Source of the DNA: a virus
Reading direction: 5' to 3' (one strand)
DNA: 46,444 nt
Virus record (IMG/VR): IMGVR_UViG_3300042316_000197
Span: 1-46,444 of that record
Shown here: positions 37,236-45,288 of the stretch, piece by piece
How positions within the stretch are numbered: the stretch's first letter is position 1
Layout of the letters: each line of letters starts with the position of its first letter
The notes under the pieces: generated by a model
The model's input: only the letters and a program-made list of their open reading frames with translations
The model's database searches: none
What the model was told of the DNA's origin: nothing
Program-made: the position numbers and the translations under genes

Positions 37236-37644
37236 TTTTATTCATCTCAATAATCATATCACGATAAACCTTATCTGTGTAGGGTACGTTCTTCATAAAT
37301 ATTCTATTACCAACAGAGCTAACGGGGATTTCTTCCCCGCTTAGTTTTCTGTAAACAGATTGAATCATAGACTCAGCTTTATGAGTAAGTTTATACAAAG
37401 CTTTTCTTTTACCAACTTGGTTTCTAAACTTCACAATCCATTCTTCTCTTACAAGTCTTTGGAACCGCATTACATCCCATCCTAAGAGTTTATCGAACTC
37501 ATCAAACTTATCTCTTCCGAAATACTTTTCAGAGTATAAAAACAATAGCATATCTAAGTCACACTGAGTTAGTTTGTATTGTACTTGAGCAAATTTACGA
37601 ATCACTCTCCAATATTTTAGGTAATCATCAAGATTTGATTTCAT
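37204..37644 (-). CDS. Winged-helix (MarR-like) DNA-binding protein
   Basis: A 146-aa protein on the minus strand with an LTQCDLDMLLFLYSEKYFGR helix-turn-helix region (about 25-45), a DKLLGWDVMRFQRLVREEWI recognition helix segment (about 50-70) and a wing with KRKALYKLTHKAESMI (about 80-95). The 'tqce.dmlLflysE.yF....F.e.......rf.rL..eGwi....' pattern is familiar from Bacteroidota phages. As a lone leftward gene inside rightward blocks it is a good candidate for a regulator of late genes. Confidence 0.75.
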   Translation of the reverse strand: MKSNLDDYLKYWRVIRKFAQVQYKLTQCDLDMLLFLYSEKYFGRDKFDEFDKLLGWDVMRFQRLVREEWIVKFRNQVGKRKALYKLTHKAESMIQSVYRKLSGEEIPVSSVGNRIFMKNVPYTDKVYRDMIIEMNKIIKQQRHPVL

Positions 37645-37659
37645 TTGAATTTTTTTTTA

Positions 37660-37667
37660 TACATTTG
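37660..37667 (+). promoter_or_regulatory. Bacteroidota-type -7 element (TACATTTG)
   Basis: TACATTTG fits TAnnTTTG and is 32 bases before the ATG at 37700, in the gap between the divergent regulator and the late small-protein genes. It forms TACATTTGTA, the same core as the dyads at 32371, 32548, 32571 and 33541. Confidence 0.5.
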
Positions 37668-37699
37668 TACAAAGTTATTAATTAAAACTATATAAAAAA

Positions 37700-37933
37700 A
37701 TGAGAGGACTTAAAATTAATAAACAAACAAGCGGTAGAGATTATCCATTATCAGCTACACCTGAGCCGGTTGGAATGCAACAAGAAAGGGAAAGAAAGGC
37801 TATAGAATCAATAAGTTCTTTAAGATTAATGCAAGAAAAAAGAGCTAAAGAAAAAGATTCTACGAAACAAGATGCTATGAAACAAGATGCTATGAAAGGT
37901 GCGGCAGAGCGTTTAAAAAATAATCAAATATAA
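37700..37933 (+). CDS. Small protein with D(T/Y)PL..TP motif (1)
   Basis: A 77-aa, disordered, Lys/Glu/Gln-rich protein with RDYPLSATPEPVG (residues about 13-25). First of four neighbours that share this short N-terminal motif. C-terminus has a repeated QDAMK. Function unknown. Confidence 0.65.
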   Translation: MRGLKINKQTSGRDYPLSATPEPVGMQQERERKAIESISSLRLMQEKRAKEKDSTKQDAMKQDAMKGAAERLKNNQI

Positions 37934-37935
37934 CA

Positions 37936-38145
37936 ATGCAAAGACCTGATACACCATTAGCAAATACACCTGAACCCACTCCTGTTAATTCAGGATTACA
38001 ACCCATGGGTCAAGCACCCTCTCAACCTATTAGTAAGTATCAAGCAACTGCTGATGCTGCTATACAACAGATAGGAAGGCTTTCAAGAGAAAGTATGCCT
38101 CAAGCACAACCTACTCAGCTAATTGATAACCAACAACAACAATAA
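37936..38145 (+). CDS. Small protein with DTPL..TP motif (2)
   Basis: A 69-aa Gln/Pro-rich protein starting MQRPDTPLANTPEPTP. Motif 2 of the set; the rest is disordered and ends in a Gln run. Confidence 0.65.
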   Translation: MQRPDTPLANTPEPTPVNSGLQPMGQAPSQPISKYQATADAAIQQIGRLSRESMPQAQPTQLIDNQQQQ

Positions 38146-38147
38146 TT

Positions 38148-38675
38148 ATGGCAATTAATCAAAGACCTGATACTCCGTTAGCAGCTACACCTGATGCAAA
38201 AATAGACCCGCCAATAAAAAGAACTCAAAGTGTTGACCCTGATACAGGAGCTATAACATACAGACAATCTTGGAGTGGTTCAAGTAAATCAAATGCACCT
38301 CCTTCGTCTTTACATAGATTAAGTAGAAGTTCAGATGCACCTGCTAAAAGCTCGTCGTTTAAATCAGCAACTTCAGGTTCAAGAGAGATTACATCAGCTC
38401 CTATTCCTAAAACAGCAGGAGTTAAGAAAGAGGAAATTAAAGCTCCTCTTATGAAAGCTGAGAATAAATTTACTCCAACTACTCAGAAAGAAAAAGTTAT
38501 TGAAAATAAAATAGAGGATTACAAAAAGAATAAATCAGAAAGTGAATCATTTGATACTTACAGAAAAAGAATCCAAGAAAGAGCTAATGAAAACGCAGCT
38601 AAAGCAAAAAGCACTTCTTCAAAAGGTGTAATGTCAAGTAGTAAAAATAAAGACACATCTTGTAAAACTTGTTAA
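38148..38675 (+). CDS. Small protein with DTPL..TP motif (3)
   Basis: A 175-aa Ser/Lys/Thr-rich, disordered protein starting MAINQRPDTPLAATPDAKID. It ends KNKDTSCKTC. Likely a virion-associated or scaffold-like protein, judged from composition and place (inference). Confidence 0.65.
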   Translation: MAINQRPDTPLAATPDAKIDPPIKRTQSVDPDTGAITYRQSWSGSSKSNAPPSSLHRLSRSSDAPAKSSSFKSATSGSREITSAPIPKTAGVKKEEIKAPLMKAENKFTPTTQKEKVIENKIEDYKKNKSESESFDTYRKRIQERANENAAKAKSTSSKGVMSSSKNKDTSCKTC

Positions 38676-38676
38676 T

Positions 38677-38919
38677 ATGAAAAAAGAAGAAGATAGAGAT
38701 ACCCCATTATCTAAAAGTCCTGATGCTATCGCACCGGTAACTGATTTAAAATCAGCATTAGCTGATATTGATGCGAGAAGTTCGGCAAGGCAAAAATCTA
38801 TAGCCGCATCAAACGCTAAACTTAATGCAGCAAGAGCTGAAAGAAGTAAAGAAAAAACTAATCAATCAGATGGAAAATTGTATGGATTGGCATCGTTTGC
38901 ATCCACAACAGGAAAATAA
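38677..38919 (+). CDS. Small protein with DTPL..SP motif (4)
   Basis: An 80-aa protein starting MKKEEDRDTPLSKSPDAIAP, then an Ala/Ser/Lys-rich helix. Fourth of the set. Overlap of codon use with the others and 1-base spacing to the preceding gene. Confidence 0.65.
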   Translation: MKKEEDRDTPLSKSPDAIAPVTDLKSALADIDARSSARQKSIAASNAKLNAARAERSKEKTNQSDGKLYGLASFASTTGK

Positions 38920-38944
38920 TAATTAACACAAACACTAAATTAAA

Positions 38945-39109
38945 ATGGCAAAAGCAAAAGCAACACCGGATTTACCTGCATCATCAAGATTGAAGATGCC
39001 AACATCAGCAGCAAAACCTGCAATTAAAGGAGCAATTAAAGGAGCTGTCAAAGGGGCAGTAAAAGGAGCTTTAAAAGGAATTGTAAAAACAGCAATCAAA
39101 AAGAAGTAA
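38945..39109 (+). CDS. Lysine-rich repeat peptide (KGAIK type)
   Basis: A 54-aa protein. N-terminus MAKAKATPDLPASSRLKMP, then from about residue 26 a 4-residue repeat (AIKGAIKGAVKGAVKGALKG) ending KKK. It would form a basic amphipathic helix, like histone-H1 tails or membrane-active peptides. TP.LP.SSR..MP is also in the next gene. Its stop overlaps the next ATG. Confidence 0.6.
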   Translation: MAKAKATPDLPASSRLKMPTSAAKPAIKGAIKGAVKGAVKGALKGIVKTAIKKK

Positions 39110-39309
39110 TGGCTAAAGAAAAAGACACTCCGAATTTACCGGGTTCATCTCGTATGCAGATGCCAAGCACCGGTGGTAATGGTACTAATGGTTTAATTAA
39201 AGAAACCGGAAGTATGTTAGGCGGTAGCAAAGGAACTTCTAAAAGAGTTCTTAGTAGCGCATCAGGAACAGGGCTTAAAAAAGCTAATCCTTACGGAAGC
39301 ATTTGTTAA
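39109..39309 (+). CDS. Small protein with TPNLPGSSR motif
   Basis: A 66-aa Gly/Ser-rich, disordered protein starting MAKEKDTPNLPGSSRMQMP. The start matches the preceding gene's TPDLPASSRLKMP. Ends NPYGSIC. Function unknown. Confidence 0.6.
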   Translation: MAKEKDTPNLPGSSRMQMPSTGGNGTNGLIKETGSMLGGSKGTSKRVLSSASGTGLKKANPYGSIC

Positions 39310-39327
39310 TTTTAAAAATAAAAAAAA

Positions 39328-39483
39328 ATGGCAAAAGCAAAAGCAAAAGCAAAAGATGTCACTATTGACGAAACAATAGTGGACATAGTAGTAGTAGCTG
39401 AAGAAGTTACTCCTGTATCACTAAACGTAGCTGTTCCTGAAAAGGAAGCTCCGGGAAATGCTTCAAGAGCATTTAGACAATAA
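39328..39483 (+). CDS. Small Lys/Ala-start acidic protein
   Basis: A 51-aa protein: MAKAKAKAKDVTIDETIVDI, then valine-rich strand and a tail ending ASRAFRQ. The first part repeats the MAKAK start of the gene at 38945. It is followed by a terminator. Confidence 0.55.
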   Translation: MAKAKAKAKDVTIDETIVDIVVVAEEVTPVSLNVAVPEKEAPGNASRAFRQ

Positions 39484-39491
39484 ATAAATAT

Positions 39492-39513
39492 GGGGTATTA
39501 AGTTACCCCTTTT
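39492..39513 (+). terminator. Rho-independent terminator
   Basis: GGGGTA pairs with TACCCC over a 6-base loop (TTAAGT), then TTTTATATTTT. It ends the small-protein array transcript. Confidence 0.7.
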
Positions 39514-39525
39514 ATATTTTAAATT

Positions 39526-39831
39526 ATGGCTATAGATAAAAAAAATATGCCTTGCAATAAGCCTAGACCTGCTAACGATGGTAAGCACAAAAGAGTTGTT
39601 AAAGCTTGTTCCGGAGGAGAAGAAAAAATAGTTAGATATGGAGCTAAAGGATATAGTTCAAATTATAGTCCTGAGGCAAGAAAACAATATAAACAAAGAC
39701 ACGCAGGAGAGGGAAATCAATCTAAATTAACAGCAGGTTATTGGGCTATGCACGACTTATGGAGTCCAAAATCTAAAGTATATAGAGAAGGAAAAACTTC
39801 GGGAGTCGGAGAAAGATTTAAAAAGAAATGA
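39526..39831 (+). CDS. Conserved basic phage protein
   Basis: A 101-aa basic protein: GGEEKIVRYGAKGYSSNYSP, EARKQYKQRHAG and SKLTAGYWAMHDLWSPK. The 'a.k.fkaRH......k.saaYWa...lW' pattern is recognisable in phage virion proteins of unknown function. Follows a terminator, so a new transcript may start here. Confidence 0.65.
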   Translation: MAIDKKNMPCNKPRPANDGKHKRVVKACSGGEEKIVRYGAKGYSSNYSPEARKQYKQRHAGEGNQSKLTAGYWAMHDLWSPKSKVYREGKTSGVGERFKKK

Positions 39832-39941
39832 AAAAAGATAAAGCAAAGCAATACGAGTCAAAAAAATCATTGGATGGTAAGATGAAATTCTTAAAAGGAA
39901 ATGTTAGTAAATTACCTGTTCAAAAAAATAAAAAAAAGTAA
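39828..39941 (+). CDS. Small lysine-rich protein
   Basis: A 37-aa very basic peptide (MKKDKAKQYESKKSLDGKMK...). ATG overlaps the preceding TGA. Not recognised; may bind nucleic acid. Confidence 0.45.
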   Translation: MKKDKAKQYESKKSLDGKMKFLKGNVSKLPVQKNKKK

Positions 39942-39953
39942 TATCTTTACAAA

Positions 39954-40163
39954 ATGAAATCACAAGGTTTAGGAGATACAATTGAAAAGTTTACTAAAGC
40001 AACAGGTATAAAAAAAATAGTTGATACTATTTCTGAGGCTATAGATATAGATTGTGGATGCGAAGGTCGAAAGGTTGCTGCTAATAATCCAACTTCTTTT
40101 ATCAATAGAACATTTTATAAACAAAATTTAATAATTAATAAAACATTATATAAAATAAACTAA
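39954..40163 (+). CDS. Conserved phage protein with Cys-Gly-Cys motif
   Basis: A 69-aa protein with SQGLGDTIEKFTKATGIKKI, VDTISEAIDIDCGCEGRK. The 'GLGDTiekitKaTGikk.v......g.dCGCeeRk..lN' pattern is widespread in Bacteroidota phages; role unknown. Confidence 0.7.
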   Translation: MKSQGLGDTIEKFTKATGIKKIVDTISEAIDIDCGCEGRKVAANNPTSFINRTFYKQNLIINKTLYKIN

Positions 40164-40165
40164 TT

Positions 40166-40687
40166 ATGTCAAGTACAAAATTTAACCCAACGAGAGCATT
40201 AAAGGTAATACCTTCAGACAACTGTAATGTTCCATACCCTACTGCTTTAGCATCAGGAACATCTACAAATACTAGTACAAACGAATTAATAGATACTAAT
40301 ATTGTTTTTTTTGTTGACCCTGAAATTGGTGGAAGACAGTACGTAGTAAACGTTGGAGATGTTGTTTATAATATCTCAACACAAACAGCTGCCACAATTG
40401 TAGAAGTTATAAAGCAAGATACTTTATTATTGAATGCCGATATAATAGTATCAGGAGATAATTATATTATATATCAAGAAGGACCTACTACAGGTCAAGG
40501 AAATCAAGGTTGTATTTTGTATTTAGGAGGAACTCAAAATCTAGGAGAGATACACGTAACAACAATAGGCGGGGATGATATGGTTGTTTCTAAAGTAACT
40601 AAACCATTTTTTCCTATACAAGTTAAAAAGGTTTGGCTTACAGGAACGGAATCATTAGAGTATTCAGATATATATGCTCTTTGGTAA
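40166..40687 (+). CDS. Virion structural protein (minor capsid or decoration type)
   Basis: A 173-aa beta-rich protein (MSSTKFNPTRALKVIPSDNC...YSDIYALW), with many Val/Ile/Thr strands and no membrane or signal segments. Proteins of this look with 'N.sr.l.ViPsDn.niP.P' start are common virion proteins in this phage group. Structural role inferred. Confidence 0.55.
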   Translation: MSSTKFNPTRALKVIPSDNCNVPYPTALASGTSTNTSTNELIDTNIVFFVDPEIGGRQYVVNVGDVVYNISTQTAATIVEVIKQDTLLLNADIIVSGDNYIIYQEGPTTGQGNQGCILYLGGTQNLGEIHVTTIGGDDMVVSKVTKPFFPIQVKKVWLTGTESLEYSDIYALW

Positions 40688-40743
40688 AATGTCAAAGTTA
40701 AAAAATAAAGAGTATATTAAAATCAAGTAAGAATTACATAAAG

Positions 40744-40756
40744 CCTATAATAGGCA
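40744..40756 (+). promoter_or_regulatory. Short palindrome before holin
   Basis: GCCTATAATAGGC is a perfect 6-bp inverted repeat around one base. In RNA the loop would be too small for the last pairs. It lies 10 bases before the holin ATG, so it may limit holin translation or be an operator. Confidence 0.3.
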
Positions 40757-40765
40757 AAGTAGATA

Positions 40766-41233
40766 ATGAATATTAAAGAAACTATATATAATCATTTGAA
40801 TGAAATAAAAACAACTCTATATTTGGTTTTTGTTTTTTTAAATATCGATACCGACATTGTAAAAATTTTAACGATATTAATGTTTATCGATACTGTCTCA
40901 GGTATTATAAAATCATTTATTATTAGCGAAGATTTTAGCTTTAAATTATTATTCTTTGGTTTATGTAGTAAGATATTAGTATTGCTGATACCAATGACCT
41001 TAGCTTTAGTAGGCAAAGGCATTTCAAAGACCTATGACTTTACTCCTATATTAGATTCTGTTTTAAGAATTTTAGTTGTATCTGAAGGTTTGTCAATAAT
41101 TACAAATTTTTATGTTATTAAGACAAAAAAAATAGTAAAGAATTTTGATATAATATCAATGTTATTATCCGCTCTACGAAGAGGTATGTTAGGTATTATT
41201 AATCAGACATTAAAAACAATAGATAAACCATGA
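40766..41233 (+). CDS. Holin (phage_holin_4/toxin-secretion type)
   Basis: A 155-aa membrane protein with three or four hydrophobic spans (about 15-45 TLYLVFVFLNIDTDIVKILT, 65-85, 95-115). The TYPE is DIVKILTILMFIDTVSGII, which matches the start of the phage_holin_4 family. Its gene overlaps the M15 endopeptidase gene by 4 bases, the common holin-endolysin pairing. It would open the inner membrane for the endolysin. Confidence 0.75.
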   Translation: MNIKETIYNHLNEIKTTLYLVFVFLNIDTDIVKILTILMFIDTVSGIIKSFIISEDFSFKLLFFGLCSKILVLLIPMTLALVGKGISKTYDFTPILDSVLRILVVSEGLSIITNFYVIKTKKIVKNFDIISMLLSALRRGMLGIINQTLKTIDKP

Positions 41234-41655
41234 AAAATATATCAAAATACATTAGTTACGAAGAAGCTGTAACAAGTCAAACAGCTACAAGAAAAGCTAT
41301 TTTAAACGTTCCTAACGAAAAAGAATTGATTTGTATGCAATTAGTCGGTATTCGAGTTTTCGATGCTGTAAGAGAACATTTTGGCACACCGTTGAGAGTA
41401 TCAAGTTTTTTTAGATGTTTACTTTTAAATAATGCTGTTGGAGGCTCTAAAACTTCGCAACATTGCAAAGGTCAAGCCATAGACATACAGGGAACCGGCA
41501 AAGTTACCAATAAAATGATTTTCGATTATATAAAAGAGAATTTAGACTTTGACCAATTAATATGGGAATTTGGAAACGAAAATAATCCTGCTTGGGTTCA
41601 CGTTTCTTATAATTCAAAAGAAAAAAATAGAAAACAAATTTTAACAATTAAATAA
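41230..41655 (+). CDS. M15 family peptidase (endolysin)
   Basis: A 141-aa protein: RVSSFFRC (about 57-64), SKTSQHCKGQAIDIQG (about 72-87, the zinc-binding H and D) and NPAWVHVSYN (about 117-126, second H). This is the M15A D-Ala-D-Ala carboxypeptidase / endopeptidase pattern used in phage endolysins to cut peptidoglycan cross-links. No signal peptide, so it depends on the holin. Confidence 0.85.
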   Translation: MKNISKYISYEEAVTSQTATRKAILNVPNEKELICMQLVGIRVFDAVREHFGTPLRVSSFFRCLLLNNAVGGSKTSQHCKGQAIDIQGTGKVTNKMIFDYIKENLDFDQLIWEFGNENNPAWVHVSYNSKEKNRKQILTIK

Positions 41656-41656
41656 T

Positions 41657-41812
41657 ATGATACCATACGAAATTAAAAACGCATTAGATGAAGTAGCAGT
41701 TAAGTATTCGGAAAGTCCAAGCACTACAAATGCAGGATTCTTTTTGAGATTAGTTTGTAAATTTATAAGCCCAAGTACGCTTATTAAAATGTTTGCTCAC
41801 AAGTTAACATAG
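41657..41812 (+). CDS. Hypothetical small protein
   Basis: A 51-aa protein (MIPYEIKNALDEVAVKYSES...MFAHKLT) starting one base after the peptidase stop. Not recognised. Confidence 0.5.
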   Translation: MIPYEIKNALDEVAVKYSESPSTTNAGFFLRLVCKFISPSTLIKMFAHKLT

Positions 41813-41820
41813 TTTTTTCA

Positions 41821-41828
41821 TATCTTTG
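41821..41828 (+). promoter_or_regulatory. Bacteroidota-type -7 element (TATCTTTG)
   Basis: TATCTTTG is 32 bases before the ATG at 41861, between two gene groups. No -33 TTG, so only the -7 match supports it. Confidence 0.45.
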
Positions 41829-41860
41829 TATAATTAATAATCAAATAAAATTAAATTAAA

Positions 41861-42097
41861 ATGTCAAACACACAAGTATCACAGGAAGAATTAACAACAA
41901 TTCAAGAATTGAACGCAGAGTTCAACAAAGCAAAAATGGCTATCGGAGATGTTGAGTTGCAAAAACTAAACATAGTACGCCACATCGAAGAGTTAAAAGC
42001 TAAATTTACAGCTCACGAACAACAATTAGTTGAGAAGTACGGTGCTGATGCAGTTATTAACATTCAAACAGGAGAGGTAACACATAAAACAGAATAG
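41861..42097 (+). CDS. Coiled-coil protein
   Basis: A 78-aa acidic helical protein (MSNTQVSQEELTTIQELNAE..., GADAVINIQTGEVT). The pattern 'lseeEL..iq.l...f......iG..E.qk..l...i..lk..f...e..L..kYG...IniqTGE' is common in phages and likely forms a trimeric or dimeric coiled coil. Confidence 0.65.
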   Translation: MSNTQVSQEELTTIQELNAEFNKAKMAIGDVELQKLNIVRHIEELKAKFTAHEQQLVEKYGADAVINIQTGEVTHKTE

Positions 42098-42099
42098 AT

Positions 42100-42441
42100 A
42101 TGACACCGGGAAAATTTATCGGAACATTGTTCCAATCAAGAGATGCAATGCACATCGCTCATCTTCAAACAACATCGTTTGCAGAACATAAAGCATTAAA
42201 TGCTTATTATGATGGAATCCTTGATTTGACTGACAAATTTACTGAAGCTTACTTCGGTAGAAATAAAAGAGTCGAGATAGTTATTCCTGAGTCTAAGTTA
42301 TTAGACGCTACTTCGCATTTAAAAGAGTTACGTTCAACAATTGATTCAGAAAGAACAAATTATCCATCAGAGTTACAAAACATTATGGATGAGATGCTTG
42401 CATTAATAGATAAGATTTTATATCTTTTAACTTTAAACTAA
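42100..42441 (+). CDS. DUF5856-type phage protein (ferritin-like helices)
   Basis: A 113-aa helical protein: GTLFQSRDAMHIAHLQTTSF, AEHKALNAYYDGILDLTDKF. 'H..H..ttSya.H.al..yYd.i....d...E...G' is the DUF5856 pattern, which resembles the Dps/ferritin-like four-helix fold. Role in phage unknown. Confidence 0.7.
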   Translation: MTPGKFIGTLFQSRDAMHIAHLQTTSFAEHKALNAYYDGILDLTDKFTEAYFGRNKRVEIVIPESKLLDATSHLKELRSTIDSERTNYPSELQNIMDEMLALIDKILYLLTLN

Positions 42442-42442
42442 A

Positions 42443-42706
42443 ATGGCTAAGATTAGTACATACCCACAACCAACTCCTCCTTCTTTAGGAGATTATGTTA
42501 TTGGAACAGATATTAGTGATTTATTAATGACTAAGAATTATCTTATTTCAGACATTATTACTCTTGCTACAACTACAGGTCAATTTGTTACTACAGTAGG
42601 TAGCACTCTTCCTACATACGCAGATAATGCTGCTGCTATAACCGGTGGTCTTGCTGTCGATTCAATATACAAAACAGCTACCGGAGAAGTTAGAATTGTT
42701 GTTTAA
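42443..42706 (+). CDS. Small tail-fibre-like protein (N-terminal paralogue)
   Basis: An 87-aa protein starting MAKISTYPQPTPPSLGDYVI, GTDISDLLMTKNYLI. The next gene begins MAKISTYPSADVPLQL with ...IGTEA...TKNFSL, so the two N-termini are related copies. It may be a virion attachment module or remnant of a duplicated fibre gene. Confidence 0.6.
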   Translation: MAKISTYPQPTPPSLGDYVIGTDISDLLMTKNYLISDIITLATTTGQFVTTVGSTLPTYADNAAAITGGLAVDSIYKTATGEVRIVV

Positions 42707-42724
42707 TAATTAAGATAAAATGAA

Positions 42725-45127
42725 ATGGCAAAAATATCTACTTATCCATCAGCGGATGTTCCTTTACAATTAAGCGATAGGCTGATAGGTACAGAAGCTA
42801 TTAGACCTGTTCCCTCTCCTACTCCCCTTGCGACAAAAAACTTCTCGTTAGGGGAGTTGTTGCAGTTATTCTCTTCAAACTTCCCTGCGGCATCGTTGCA
42901 GGCTGTTCTTGATACGGGAAATACTGCTACTCAAAACATTACATTAGTAGGTACTATTGATACTACATTAATAAAGCCCGATAATATTGAGGATACAAGT
43001 GGAAGTCAAGGAACGACATTTCAATTTCTAAGTAAAGGAACCTCAAGTATAAATTGGGTTGACTTACCTATAAGTAATCTTCAATCAGTTCTTGACCAAG
43101 GAAATTCAGCTACTCAAGATATTAATCTTGCAGGTACTATTTATTCGACTTTAATATCTCCAAATAATATACAAGACGAAAAACCAAGTTTAGGCAATTT
43201 GGGTCAAGTTCTTACTAAGTCAGCAACAGGTATTGTTTGGGCTGATAATCCTTTTGCAACAACACCGGGATTAGCGGATGTATTATCTGTTAGTAATACT
43301 GCTACTAATGACATTACTCTTATTGGAGATATTACTTCAACTAAAGCAATACCTACTAATATTCAAGATGAAACAGCAAGTATCGGTGCTTTAAATCAAG
43401 TACTTTCTAAAACATTGACAGGTATAAAGTGGATAGACAATACTCCATCTTCAGATATAACTTTGACTGTATTAGGAAATTCAGGTGCTTCAACATTAAT
43501 ATCAGGAGTACTTAATGTACCAACATATACATTAAGTGGGCTAGGCGGGCAACCATTATCAACTAATTTAACTTCTTTATCAGAGTTAAATTATTCTTCA
43601 TTGTCATTTGTAAAGATGACTGCCGCAGGTACATTTGTATTAGATGCGAATACATACCTAACTACGGCTGTAACGTCTATAGGTATTACTGTGCCTCCTG
43701 CATTTAGTGTTACACCGAGTTCTATTACAACATCAGGAACATTTGCAATAACAGGAGCAGGAACAGCTTCTCAATATATTAGAGGAGATGGACAGTTAGC
43801 GACTTTTCCAACAAGTGGGGGTGGAGGTTCATCCGTGTTCTATTATCTAAATGGTTCAGTCGCTGCGTCAGTTGCCACTTACAAGCAAATGTCAAACGCT
43901 GCGGTAATTGGAACGGGTACTGATTTTAGTTTAACAGGTAATGGATTAATTGCACAATTTTTAACAGACGCAGGTAATCCAAATAGACTTGAGATACCCG
44001 GAGGTGCTTGGAACTTTGAGATGTTTTTTTCAATGTCATCAAGCGGAGGGACTCCTAAATTTTACGTTGAACTTTTAAAATATGACGGGGCTGTATTTAC
44101 AAGTATTGCAAATGGGTCTTTAGCGCCTGAAACAATAAGCGGAGGTACTTCGCTTGATTTATATTTATCATCTTTAGCAGTGCCTACAACTACATTGTTA
44201 TTAACAGATAGATTAGCTGTTAGGGTTTATATAGTTAATAATTCAGGGGGAAGAACAGCTACGTTACATACTGAGGATAGTCATTTGTGCCAAATAATTA
44301 CTACTTTTTCGTCAGGAATTTCTGCGATTAATGGGTTAACTTCTAATAATCAATATTTAGCAGTAGGAACTTCAGGAACAGATTTTAATATCAATAGCGC
44401 ACTTGAAACACATACATTTAATTTGCCATCAGCATCAGCAACCGCAAGAGGATTAGTAACTATAAATGGGCAAACATTTGCGGGAGCAAAAACATTTTCA
44501 ACTGCGCCAATATTAAGTTCATTAACTGCATCACAGTTATTAGCGTTAGACGCAAGTAAAAATATTCAGTCATTAGATACTGCAACATATCCTTCATTAA
44601 CTGAATTAAGTTATGTAAAAGGAGTTACTAGCCCAATACAAACTCAGTTAAACGCAATAAGTAATAGTATAAAGTCAGTTGTAAAAGATACAGTTCCAAA
44701 AATAATAACAGGAACAGTGTCCCAAACAATAGTATCAAGTTATTTAATTTCAGCAAATACGTTTGTTGCAAATGACTTTTTAAGGATAACAAATTTAATG
44801 TTTTCACATAGTGGTTTAGGTACTTGGGTTGTAATTGTATATGTAAATTCAAGTGCAAGTTTAACTGGTGCTGTAAGAATAGCTGGTACATCAACACAAG
44901 GTGCAACTTCATTATTTGGGCAATTACAAAAAAGTTTTGCTTTAGACGGTACTAATATGCGTGGGGCTGGTTTTGGAGTTTTATCATTTACTGATATAAA
45001 TTCATCGACAGCTACAATAGGTTCAACTGCTTATAATTTAACACAAGACAAATACATAATAGTAACTATTACTCCTTCATTATCAGCTGATATTAATACA
45101 CAAGAAGGAATAAATATAACAAACTAA
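42725..45127 (+). CDS. Tail fibre / receptor-binding protein with internal repeats
   Basis: An 800-aa beta-rich protein. N-terminal virion-attachment part (1-55) shared with the gene before; then three copies of a roughly 62-residue repeat (about 58-245) of the form LQ.VLD.GN.AT..I.L.G.I.ST.I.P.NI.DE; a Gly/Ser/Thr-rich middle; and long Ala/Ser/Thr strands to the end. It is the probable host-recognition protein. No cysteine or enzymatic motif was seen, and no intramolecular chaperone domain at the end. Confidence 0.8.
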   Translation: MAKISTYPSADVPLQLSDRLIGTEAIRPVPSPTPLATKNFSLGELLQLFSSNFPAASLQAVLDTGNTATQNITLVGTIDTTLIKPDNIEDTSGSQGTTFQFLSKGTSSINWVDLPISNLQSVLDQGNSATQDINLAGTIYSTLISPNNIQDEKPSLGNLGQVLTKSATGIVWADNPFATTPGLADVLSVSNTATNDITLIGDITSTKAIPTNIQDETASIGALNQVLSKTLTGIKWIDNTPSSDITLTVLGNSGASTLISGVLNVPTYTLSGLGGQPLSTNLTSLSELNYSSLSFVKMTAAGTFVLDANTYLTTAVTSIGITVPPAFSVTPSSITTSGTFAITGAGTASQYIRGDGQLATFPTSGGGGSSVFYYLNGSVAASVATYKQMSNAAVIGTGTDFSLTGNGLIAQFLTDAGNPNRLEIPGGAWNFEMFFSMSSSGGTPKFYVELLKYDGAVFTSIANGSLAPETISGGTSLDLYLSSLAVPTTTLLLTDRLAVRVYIVNNSGGRTATLHTEDSHLCQIITTFSSGISAINGLTSNNQYLAVGTSGTDFNINSALETHTFNLPSASATARGLVTINGQTFAGAKTFSTAPILSSLTASQLLALDASKNIQSLDTATYPSLTELSYVKGVTSPIQTQLNAISNSIKSVVKDTVPKIITGTVSQTIVSSYLISANTFVANDFLRITNLMFSHSGLGTWVVIVYVNSSASLTGAVRIAGTSTQGATSLFGQLQKSFALDGTNMRGAGFGVLSFTDINSSTATIGSTAYNLTQDKYIIVTITPSLSADINTQEGINITN

Positions 45128-45288
45128 TGAAAACAATAATAGATAAATTTACAGGTAAAGTTCTTTATGCTACAATAATAGAAGTGCACTTGTTAGAAAC
45201 TGAAATTGAAATAGACGAATTATTAACAGAATATTTTGAAAATCCTTATTTTGATTTTGAAAGTAGAACTTTTTATAATAAAGAATAA
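45127..45288 (+). CDS. Small protein after the tail fibre
   Basis: A 53-aa acidic protein (MKTIIDKFTGKVLYATIIEV...) of the type often found behind tail fibre genes, sometimes an assembly helper. ATG overlaps the fibre stop (TAATGA) and its stop overlaps the next ATG. Confidence 0.55.
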   Translation: MKTIIDKFTGKVLYATIIEVHLLETEIEIDELLTEYFENPYFDFESRTFYNKE

